DNA of 64,000 nt. Origin: CAXBES01 sp963974915. GTDB taxonomy: Bacteria; Bacteroidota; Bacteroidia; Flavobacteriales; Flavobacteriaceae. Shown piece by piece: positions 36,201 through 43,381 of the stretch (position 1 is its first letter; each line of letters begins with the position of its first letter). The notes beneath the pieces were generated by a model. It was not told the DNA's origin. It made no database searches and saw only the letters and a program-made list of their open reading frames with translations. A program made the translations under genes and the position numbers. Location of the stretch: assembly GCA_963974915.1 (NCBI GenBank), contig CAXBES010000003.1:185532-249531 (forward strand), given 5' to 3'.

Positions 36201-37140
36201 AGGCATGTCCGCTGGTTCCCGGGTCATCATAAACAGTCCAACAAAATGGTACCGAATTGTCCGGAATTCCAGCCCAATCTTCACAATAATTTTCGGTGAT
36301 TATATCACAATCTGTTCTTACAGTATTTCCGGTATAGATCCATGCTCCAAAATCTCCACCTCCACAATTTGCACGCACGTAGGCCTCATATTCGGTGTCT
36401 GAATCGAGATCGATTATAGTAACCATCGGATTGGCATCGGTAGAAGTGTGCGCAATACCGTTTGTAGTTGGCTCTCCTGTTCCAACTTCCTGAACCACAT
36501 ATTCCCAATCATCTTCACCCGATGCACTTTCGGTCCATGACAGATCTAAGGTAGTTTGAGTCGGGTTTGCAAGGGCTACGTTAGCAACCTCCAAACATGT
36601 TGGAATAGTTTCTAAACAAATACTATCTATATTTACTTGATCAAAAGTATCTGCTAAATTATGTCTGAAAGCGATAAATTGATCGGTACCTGCCGGTATC
36701 ACCAATTCGTTATATTCCCAATCATCGCTCGCCGTCCCTGCCAATGTAATTGTAGCAAGGGTAGTAAATACTCCCGTTCCATCATCGGTATCCATTGTTC
36801 CCACAATTAGACTGGAAGTTGTGGTTCCTTGAGAATAGAATTTTAAACGATGATTACCATCTGAAGTAGTTGCGTTTAATGGAGATATTAAAGTTAAGTC
36901 TCCGGTAGTGGCATTTCCACTATACATCCTAAAATATTTTGGGGGTGTTGGGGAAGAAGGGTTAGAAGTTACTTCTCCATAAACATTGCTCGTCCCATCG
37001 GTAACATTAATTAATGTCCAATCTGTTGGGACCTCTCCATTATTGTACGCGTCAAAATCCTCTGAAATGTCACATTGCGCAAAAATGTGAGTCCCAAATC
37101 CTAAAACAACCAGGAGGAAAATTAGTACTGATCTTTTCAT
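33238..37140 (-). CDS. Large T9SS-exported multidomain protein (Fn3, MAM-like and PPC-like domains)
   Basis: A 1300-residue secreted protein. After the signal peptide (ending IFAQ) come three rounds of a jelly-roll 'choice-of-anchor'/MAM-like domain (near 22-180, 285-430, 525-705) separated by fibronectin type III domains (for example SCLEVTDITATNIQYNSADI). Then follow three pre-peptidase C-like domains (about 715-1110, each with D-x-W-Y/F-x-F-T), a last Fn3 domain and a T9SS type A sorting domain (FYPNPVSDVLNVSY). No catalytic motif is seen, so it is likely a surface adhesin or matrix protein. No close gene partner except the T9SS peptidase downstream. Confidence 0.9.
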   Translation of the reverse strand: MKRSVLIFLLVVLGFGTHIFAQCDISEDFDAYNNGEVPTDWTLINVTDGTSNVYGEVTSNPSSPTPPKYFRMYSGNATTGDLTLISPLNATTSDGNHRLKFYSQGTTTSSLIVGTMDTDDGTGVFTTLATITLAGTASDDWEYNELVIPAGTDQFIAFRHNLADTFDQVNIDSICLETIPTCLEVANVALANPTQTTLDLSWTESASGEDDWEYVVQEVGTGEPTTNGIAHTSTDANPMVTIIDLDSDTEYEAYVRANCGGGDFGAWIYTGNTVRTDCDIITENYCEDWAGIPDNSVPFCWTVYDDPGTSGHAYVDYEGSYSKNMFELYFTSSTVVGDIVAISPDVSYAMDGNHRLKFTAGGSTNSPDVLEVGTIDNMGNFVFITSFTPTSDRNVEYLVALPDNDHSNYAFRHSGIINKFIWINTVCIEDIPSCLEVTDITATNIQYNSADINWNASGSAESAWEYIVQESTLPEPDASTSGTETMTQTVTVPLAQNTTYKAYVRAKCDATDFGAWIASSEFTSACDGFVAEYQDGFEGANVSGEEVKPCWNVIDNTNGDLKAFSSTFGIDPSEGSLMVRMFFPTSADPEGLFLVSPEFFDFEADKQLRFKMNKRTGNESEFDVIVGTVADPSDMTTFTVLDDTSLNETNIIADTWTEFTIDFTSYDTSLDHHYVVFKPQHSGTGSSMYVFMDEFNYEYVDPQGLNDEVVTAHILTASDDFMCNNAITGDFVGATQSVEFPCTGPTYSNYNDIWYRFTPTESGIYAFGLDAVNGDDMNMFVFEGSSVDLTAISSGCSTRFTAETLEAGVTYFVSIASPTPNAEFSLCVYKYPETPVNDEIANAQVLLESDDRTCNNILSGYTGSATFSTDSACSSATVDVWYTFTPSETGEYTFRRRFVNGSAVTGVSVYSGTPGNLTSLTACGGQRVLADLVQGEQYYVAVSTSPLSQPVYFTLCAYKSPPPPDNDICETPLTLTVGSTFEENEIVGTNISATVNLVGLPLPTCGTLEFEEYGRDVWFEVVVPESGAFVVETRFEDDSLLTDTVIETYTGSCGLTTLMPFEYELPSGAMTHCSDQFIIGGGNQFAGMRFTDKQPGETVLVRVWGWARQFGDFRISAYDDTASCLYPNDVEITDVTDTSAVISWSEVIPAPIGGYEYIVQLADTGYPGAAMGTSTIETSVLVENLTQDTDYEVYVKSICDTNESAWDGPFPFTTDVTLGVTDIDLENFKFYPNPVSDVLNVSYTENINTVTVYSLSGKLLFTETLNTTNGTITMSGLASGLYILEAQTDASNLVFKVFVK

Positions 37141-37292
37141 TTTATAAAGTATTTGAATTAATAATTGTTGATGGTAAACCTACAATTCAAATTAGGTAAT
37201 AAAAAGGAATATATTTTAGGTTTTCGGGAATTTTCACGAAATTTAAAAATACTTTTAAAGCTTTAAGACCCTGATTAACAGTATATTAATAT

Positions 37293-38453
37293 TTATTCGT
37301 CACTTTTCTCTGCAGAATCAACCTCTTTTCTGTGTTTGGCAATTTTTCTTCTCTTTTTGATGATCTTATTGATGATATAGATCAAAAAGATGAGCAATAG
37401 CATTCCGGAAATGATAAAAAGATAAAAGTATTTGTTCTCTTGTGCTTCAGATTTTTCGGAGTTATCTAAGGAGATGTCATTCACAATTGTGTTTAATGAT
37501 TTTTTTTCTTCATTGAGTAATTTATCCTCTTCGGCTAAATAAAGGGAAGTATATTTATTGAAATTCTCGGTGTCCTCAATTTCAGAATAATTCTCGGAAA
37601 GCGCTTTGTATATTTGAGTATACATTGCAATATCATTAATGTTTTCTAAGGAAGAAAGTGCCTTTTGTAATATGTTGATCGCTTCTAAATACTCTCCTTT
37701 AGCAGAAAATATTTTTGATAACCCTAATTCAGAATAAGCAATTATTTTAACCGAATTTACCTTTGTAGCAAATAATATTGCCTCATTGTAATTCTCCTTT
37801 GCTTTTTCATATTCTCCTAATTCGATATAACAATCTCCAATATTATTATTGGCAATACCCAAGCTGGTATTAATCGCTTTTGATGTTAAATTATTTTTGA
37901 ATATTTCTTCGGCTTGTAGTAAATATTGCATTGCATATTCACATCCCAAATTGTCTTTTTGAATCAATCCTTTTACAAAAACAATATTCCCCTGAAGAAA
38001 TTTTAGGGAGTCGGGTAAAGGTTGCTGTAATGAAAGTTCGTATGCCTTATCCAGATAATTCAAAGCTTTATTCCCCAACTTAAGTCGTTGATACTCCCCT
38101 CCAATAAAACCTAAAACCCGAATCCTATCGGTATAATTTTTACTTTTTTCGGCGACCGAATCTGCCATAAAAGCGTATTCTAACACCTTTTCATGGTTTT
38201 TTAAGATCGCATAGCCATTAGCCACGATAATGAGTCCGCTAATTTGTGAAGACGGAGCATCATTAGACAGTTCAACGAGTTTCAAGCCTTTCTCTATCGC
38301 TAATTCCGGATTGCTATATGTTAAAAGTGTCGCCTCTGCCCGGATACTGTCAAGCATAGCTCTGTTTTGCGCATAACCGATGTTACATAAATAAACACAA
38401 ATCAGAACTGTAAAAAAAAAGGTTTTCCCTCGCAAAAATTGTTGAGTTTTCAT
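37293..38453 (-). CDS. TPR protein with membrane helix, lacking the DNA-binding domain of its neighbour
   Basis: A 386-residue protein with a signal peptide (about 10-28), six or more TPR units (NNIGDCYIELGEYEKAKENY, YSELGLSKIFSAKGEYLEAI), one membrane helix (about 340-362, YFYLFIISGMLLLIFLIYII) and a short basic tail (KKRRKIAKHRK). The layout equals that of the upstream gene up to the membrane helix, but it stops where the AraC-type domain would begin. It follows that gene by 14 bases. It may be a sensor subunit, or a paralogue that lost its output domain. Confidence 0.83.
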   Translation of the reverse strand: MKTQQFLRGKTFFFTVLICVYLCNIGYAQNRAMLDSIRAEATLLTYSNPELAIEKGLKLVELSNDAPSSQISGLIIVANGYAILKNHEKVLEYAFMADSVAEKSKNYTDRIRVLGFIGGEYQRLKLGNKALNYLDKAYELSLQQPLPDSLKFLQGNIVFVKGLIQKDNLGCEYAMQYLLQAEEIFKNNLTSKAINTSLGIANNNIGDCYIELGEYEKAKENYNEAILFATKVNSVKIIAYSELGLSKIFSAKGEYLEAINILQKALSSLENINDIAMYTQIYKALSENYSEIEDTENFNKYTSLYLAEEDKLLNEEKKSLNTIVNDISLDNSEKSEAQENKYFYLFIISGMLLLIFLIYIINKIIKKRRKIAKHRKEVDSAEKSDE

Positions 38454-38467
38454 CGAAATGAAAGATA

Positions 38468-40033
38468 CTAAAAAGATGGTGATTTTTCCTTTTTACTCTT
38501 CTTTAAAAACGTAATAAACTGCTTAGGTGTTAAGCCTGTAATCGATTTAAAAACTACGGTAAACGCACTATGCGAAGAAAAACCACAAGATTCGGCAAGA
38601 TAGCTCACTTTATAAGTGAGGTATTTTCTATCGGTTTTCATTAAATGAATAATGTGATTAACTCTCAGTTCGTTAATATAAGTATTGAAATTCTTGTTTT
38701 TGGAGGTACGAATAATTTCAGAAATGTACTTTGTATTTGTTTTCATTTGCTTTGCTAAAAGGTTTAAAGACATGTTGGTATCTGTAAACTTCGTGCTTTT
38801 TTCAAAATCTTCTAAACGTTCCAAAATAGCCTGTTCTGTGCTCTCGGGTATAACTAAACTTTTGGTAGACTGAGTTGGTGAAGCGTCCAATTTTTCTTCT
38901 GCATGTAACTTTTCTTCATTCTCAATTTTTTCAAGTAATTTCTTAAATCTGGCATATTCCCTATCGAGTTTTTTATTGTAAATGAAATAGATAAACAATC
39001 CAATTACTACTACAAAGACCAGGATCCCTCCTATTAAAACGTAACTTTCCTGTCTTGAAAGTAATTGCTGTTCCTGTTCTTGTTCAATTTGAGAAAGTAT
39101 AATATTTCGTACACTTCTTTCTGAAGTAGATATGGATGAAGCCAGTGCTGAACTTTCCAAATAATAGGTTCTATAGGCCGGTATACTATCTTTTTGCTTA
39201 TATACTTCTGAAAGTTCTTTAGTTATTGAAACAGCTTGTTCTTCTTCAACGGTCTTACTGTTCAACGCACTTTTGAAATAGTTCTCTGCCAACTGAAGGT
39301 CCTTCCCTGCCAAACTTATTCTTCCCAATCCGTATAGAGATGTAGCTTCTACCGATGAATTTTTTAATCCCGATTGGCGCAAAATATCGAGGGAGCGGTT
39401 ATAATAATCGCGGGCAAGATTCACTCTGTTCATTTCTAAGTAAATATGGCCAATTTCATTACCCACCATAGCGTTTAAAACGGGAGACACCTCTGGTTTT
39501 TCTTTTAGGATAGCTTCAGCTCTTTGAGAATACTCTAACGCTGCTTTATAATTAGATTTAGATTGCAAGCGCTCAGATCGCTCTATTAAGATCTTTGTAT
39601 CGACAATGGTCCGGTGTGGCTCCAAATGTATCTTTTTTGATGTTAATTCGGCTTGCGCCAAATAATCTATCGAGATATCATCCATTCCCGAAATACGGCA
39701 TCTTTCAGAAATAGAAACTAAAACCAATGATAAAAGAAACGGACTCGATCCTTCCTTGAGATTCTGTTTCGCTTTGTATAAATTGGCTACGCTATTTGAT
39801 CGTTCACCTTTTAATTTTTCACTTTCGGCTAAAAGGTATAAAGCTCTGGTTTGTTCAATATCATTTTCGGCATTCGCATATAAAAAATTAGCCACACGGA
39901 TGGATTGATCTGGATCTTGATATAGAGTATTTAAGTTTTTCAGAAACAATTCTTCTTCACCAATCATATCCTGTCCCACAATCCCGGAAGAATGTAACAT
40001 TAAAAACAGAATAATAAGGAAAGAGGGTTTCAT
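38468..40033 (-). CDS. TPR-membrane helix-AraC hybrid regulator
   Basis: A 521-residue protein: signal peptide (1-20), periplasmic TPR domain (about 35-300), membrane helix (about 328-350, YVLIGGILVFVVVIGLFIYF), a cytoplasmic linker, and a C-terminal AraC-type helix-turn-helix (about 395-515: NLLAKQMKTNTKYISEIIRT, YLAESCGFSSHSAFTVVFKS, GLTPKQFITFLK). Such one-component membrane regulators are common in Flavobacteriia; the ligand is unknown. A consensus promoter lies just upstream at 40052-40080. Confidence 0.92.
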   Translation of the reverse strand: MKPSFLIILFLMLHSSGIVGQDMIGEEELFLKNLNTLYQDPDQSIRVANFLYANAENDIEQTRALYLLAESEKLKGERSNSVANLYKAKQNLKEGSSPFLLSLVLVSISERCRISGMDDISIDYLAQAELTSKKIHLEPHRTIVDTKILIERSERLQSKSNYKAALEYSQRAEAILKEKPEVSPVLNAMVGNEIGHIYLEMNRVNLARDYYNRSLDILRQSGLKNSSVEATSLYGLGRISLAGKDLQLAENYFKSALNSKTVEEEQAVSITKELSEVYKQKDSIPAYRTYYLESSALASSISTSERSVRNIILSQIEQEQEQQLLSRQESYVLIGGILVFVVVIGLFIYFIYNKKLDREYARFKKLLEKIENEEKLHAEEKLDASPTQSTKSLVIPESTEQAILERLEDFEKSTKFTDTNMSLNLLAKQMKTNTKYISEIIRTSKNKNFNTYINELRVNHIIHLMKTDRKYLTYKVSYLAESCGFSSHSAFTVVFKSITGLTPKQFITFLKKSKKEKSPSF

Positions 40034-40051
40034 AAACTGGACAAATCAAAC

Positions 40052-40080
40052 AAAGATAAATCTTTGACTTCAGAAACAAA
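40052..40080 (-). promoter_or_regulatory. Consensus Bacteroidota promoter of the TPR-AraC operon
   Basis: On the minus strand TTG (40080-40078), an 18-base spacer and TATCTTTG (40059-40052), matching TTG-N17-23-TAnnTTTG. It would start transcription about 12 bases before the ATG at 40033. Confidence 0.7.
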
Positions 40081-40110
40081 TATAATTAGGGATATTCCTA
40101 AAATACAAAA

Positions 40111-40139
40111 ACATCCAAACAGTAGTGCCGTTTGGATGT
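40111..40139 (-). terminator. Terminator of trxB
   Basis: ACATCCAAAC (40111-40120) pairs perfectly with GTTTGGATGT (40130-40139), loop nine bases, followed on the minus strand by T residues. It lies 20 bases past the trxB stop. Confidence 0.88.
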
Positions 40140-40159
40140 TTTATGTATGTAACTGGGTA

Positions 40160-41122
40160 TTATGCAGTAACCTCAGATTCGATAGTTGCCAAATACCTTT
40201 CGGCATCTAAAGCTGCCATACAGCCTGTTCCGGCTGCAGTAACGGCTTGTCTGTATTCTTTATCCTGAACATCTCCACTAGCAAAAACTCCGGGCTTATT
40301 AGTTTTAGTAGATTTCCCCTCTGTAATCAAATAACCGGTATCATCCATTGTTAACTGTCCCTTGAAAATATCGGTGTTTGGCTTGTGCCCAATAGCAATA
40401 AATAATCCCGTAATATCGATAGTCTCTTTTTCCCCGGTTTCATTATTAACCATTCGTAATCCTTCAACGACCATATCTCCAAGTACCTCATCAATTTCGG
40501 TGTTATAACGCAGATCGATATTCTTTGTTGATGTTACCCTGTGTTGCATCGCTTTACTCGCTTTCATATAATCTTTACGCACCAACATGGTCACTTTGTT
40601 GCAGATATTAGCTAAGTAGGTTGCTTCTTCAGCAGCCGTATCTCCACCACCAACAATTGCTACATCTTGTCCTTTGTAAAAGAAACCATCACAAACTGCA
40701 CATGCCGAAACACCACCACCACGTAATCGTTGTTCACTTGGTAAACCGAGATATTTTGCGGTAGCTCCGGTTGAAATAATAACTGTTTCTGCTTCTAATT
40801 GAGTGGTATTATCTACTGTGATCTTGTGAATTCCACCAATTTCTTCACTAAAATCTACGGCTGTAACCATACCAATTCTCACCTCGGTACCAAACCGCTC
40901 CGCTTGTTGCTGTAATTGCACCATCATGGTTGGACCGTCAATTCCTTCAGGGTAGCCCGGAAAGTTATCAACTTCGGTTGTTGTTGTTAATTGCCCACCC
41001 GGCTCCATACCGGTATACATGACAGGTTTTAAGTCGGCTCTGGCCGCATAGATAGCTGCTGTATATCCCGCCGGACCGGAACCAATGATCAAGCATTTTA
41101 TTCTTTCAATAGTTTCAGACAT
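40160..41122 (-). CDS. trxB: Thioredoxin-disulfide reductase
   Basis: A 320-residue flavoenzyme with FAD motif IIGSGPAGYTAAIYAA, redox-active C141-A-V-C144 in ACAVCDGFFY, NADPH motif VAIVGGGDTAAEEA and C-terminal FASGDVQDKEYRQAVTAAG. It reduces thioredoxin with NADPH. It is a single gene with its own terminator, divergent from acs over a 191-base gap. Confidence 0.97.
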   Translation of the reverse strand: MSETIERIKCLIIGSGPAGYTAAIYAARADLKPVMYTGMEPGGQLTTTTEVDNFPGYPEGIDGPTMMVQLQQQAERFGTEVRIGMVTAVDFSEEIGGIHKITVDNTTQLEAETVIISTGATAKYLGLPSEQRLRGGGVSACAVCDGFFYKGQDVAIVGGGDTAAEEATYLANICNKVTMLVRKDYMKASKAMQHRVTSTKNIDLRYNTEIDEVLGDMVVEGLRMVNNETGEKETIDITGLFIAIGHKPNTDIFKGQLTMDDTGYLITEGKSTKTNKPGVFASGDVQDKEYRQAVTAAGTGCMAALDAERYLATIESEVTA

Positions 41123-41313
41123 AATAATAGTTTATTCAAATTTTCAGAATGTAAAAGTAGCAACTTTGTGCTAAACCATACACCAAAAGTTATTAAGAAA
41201 TGTTATATATTTATCAGAGATTCTTATTTCTTTTCAGAAACGAATTTCATCTCGAATCCATAGATTCTTAACTTTACCCTTATTCAGTGCAAAAATTCAA
41301 AGCATTTTAGTTT

Positions 41314-43221
41314 ATGAGCAATTACCATATTAAAAATTTAGAAGAATATTTTCAAGTTTACCGAAAATCTGTTCGCGACCCAGAAACGTTTTGGGAAGAG
41401 ATCGCTGAAGAAAATTTTATGTGGAGGAAGCGATGGGATAAAGTGTTACGTTACGACCTAAGCAAGCCTGAAGTGAAATGGTTTGAAGGTGCTAAACTGA
41501 ATATCACCGAAAATTGTCTCGACAGACATCTTTATACGCGGGGAAATAAGACTGCTTTAATTTTCGAACCTAACGATCCCTCTGAGGAGGCCGAACATAT
41601 TAGTTATCGTCAACTGCATGAACGTGTATGCAGGTTTGCAAATGTTTTAAAGGATCACGGAATTAAAAAAGGAGATCGGGTATGTATCTATGTACCTATG
41701 ATCCCCGAATTGGCTGTTTCAGTTTTAGCCTGTGCACGTATTGGGGCAATACATTCGGTCGTTTTTGCCGGATTCTCATCCAAAGCTTTAGCAACCCGAA
41801 TAAATGACTCCGATTGTAAAATGCTCATAACCTGCGACGGGTCTTTCCGAGGAAATAAAACTATCGATCTTAAAGGTATCGTTGATGAAGCATTAGAATC
41901 ATGTGAAGGTATAGAAACGGTTTTGGTGGCAAAACGTATTAATTCTGAAATTAATATGAAAGAAAATCGCGATAAATGGTTGCAGCCTTTATTAAACGAA
42001 GCTTATCACGATTGCGTTCCGGAAATTATGGATGCCGAAGATCCTCTGTTTATACTTTACACATCGGGATCTACCGGAAAACCTAAAGGGATGGTTCATA
42101 CCACCGCCGGTTACATGGTCTATAGCGCCTATACTTTTAAAAATGTATTTCAGTATCGGGAAGATGATGTGTATTGGTGTACAGCAGATATTGGATGGAT
42201 CACCGGTCATAGTTATATAGTTTACGGTCCGCTTACTAATGGTGCAACCTCAGTAATGTTTGAAGGGGTTCCTTCATATCCCGACTTCGGAAGATTCTGG
42301 CAGGTGATCGAAAAACACAAAGTTTCTCAATTTTATACCGCGCCAACAGCTATTAGAGCTTTAGCAAAAGAACGTCTGGACTTTTCTGAATCATACGATC
42401 TTACCTCGTTGAAAATTCTGGGAACCGTGGGCGAACCCATAAATGAAGAGGCCTGGCACTGGTATAATGACAATATTGGTAAGAAAAACTGCCCTATCGT
42501 CGATACCTGGTGGCAAACTGAAACCGGAGGTATCATGATCTCCCCAATTCCATATGCAACCCCCACCATTCCAACCTATGCAACACTTCCGCTTCCCGGA
42601 ATTCAGCCGGCTTTAATGGATGAAAACGGTGAGGAGTTAAGAGGAAACCTAGTAAATGGCCGCCTTTGTATAAAGTTCCCATGGCCGGCAATGGCAAGAA
42701 CCATTTGGAATGACCATAAACGCTATAAAGAAACTTATTTTTCTGCCTACGAAAATAAATACTTTACCGGCGATGGTGCCTTACGTGACAGTACGGGATA
42801 TTATCGTATCACCGGACGCGTTGATGATGTTATTATTGTCTCCGGACATAACTTAGGAACGGCACCTATCGAGGATGCCATTAATGAACATCCGGCGGTT
42901 GCAGAAAGTGCCATTGTTGGATTTCCGCATGATATTAAAGGGAATGCCATGTACGGTTATGTTATTCTGAAAGAAACCGGCGAATCCAGAGATCATGGAA
43001 ATCTCCGAAAAGAAATCAATCAAATTATCACAGAACATATTGGTCCGATCGCAAAATTGGATAAAATTCAATTTGTTTCAGGTTTACCAAAAACCCGGAG
43101 CGGTAAGATTATGCGAAGAATTTTGCGAAAAATTGCCAGCGGAGAAACTGCGAACCTGGGAGACACAAGTACATTGCTCAATCCGGAAGTTGTACAGGAA
43201 GTAATGGATAATGCGCTTTAG
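41314..43221 (+). CDS. acs: Acetyl-CoA synthetase
   Basis: A 635-residue AMP-forming acetyl-CoA synthetase. The AMP-binding core is complete: LYTSGSTGKPKGMVHTT, VDTWWQTETGG, and the C-terminal YFTGDGA and GRVDDVI hinge region. The catalytic lysine is K598 in LPKTRSGKIMRR, a site that is often acetylated to control activity. It turns acetate, ATP and CoA into acetyl-CoA, AMP and PPi. Length and motifs are normal. Confidence 0.96.
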   Translation: MSNYHIKNLEEYFQVYRKSVRDPETFWEEIAEENFMWRKRWDKVLRYDLSKPEVKWFEGAKLNITENCLDRHLYTRGNKTALIFEPNDPSEEAEHISYRQLHERVCRFANVLKDHGIKKGDRVCIYVPMIPELAVSVLACARIGAIHSVVFAGFSSKALATRINDSDCKMLITCDGSFRGNKTIDLKGIVDEALESCEGIETVLVAKRINSEINMKENRDKWLQPLLNEAYHDCVPEIMDAEDPLFILYTSGSTGKPKGMVHTTAGYMVYSAYTFKNVFQYREDDVYWCTADIGWITGHSYIVYGPLTNGATSVMFEGVPSYPDFGRFWQVIEKHKVSQFYTAPTAIRALAKERLDFSESYDLTSLKILGTVGEPINEEAWHWYNDNIGKKNCPIVDTWWQTETGGIMISPIPYATPTIPTYATLPLPGIQPALMDENGEELRGNLVNGRLCIKFPWPAMARTIWNDHKRYKETYFSAYENKYFTGDGALRDSTGYYRITGRVDDVIIVSGHNLGTAPIEDAINEHPAVAESAIVGFPHDIKGNAMYGYVILKETGESRDHGNLRKEINQIITEHIGPIAKLDKIQFVSGLPKTRSGKIMRRILRKIASGETANLGDTSTLLNPEVVQEVMDNAL

Positions 43222-43381
43222 GTATATTGACCAACTTCGCTTTAACATAACTTTTAAACAATTGTTAATTTCCTTCTAAATGTTCATCGCATTTGAAGCT
43301 ATTATATTATCATTGATACAAATTATTGTACGCATCTTACAGGGTTAATTTGTAGCATTGTAAGCATCCTGTTTTGTTAAT

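Noticed and set aside
41123..41313. Possible riboswitch or regulatory RNA in the gap between trxB and acs.
   Set aside because: The region is AT-rich without a stable structure or a clear promoter on either strand; nothing can be supported.
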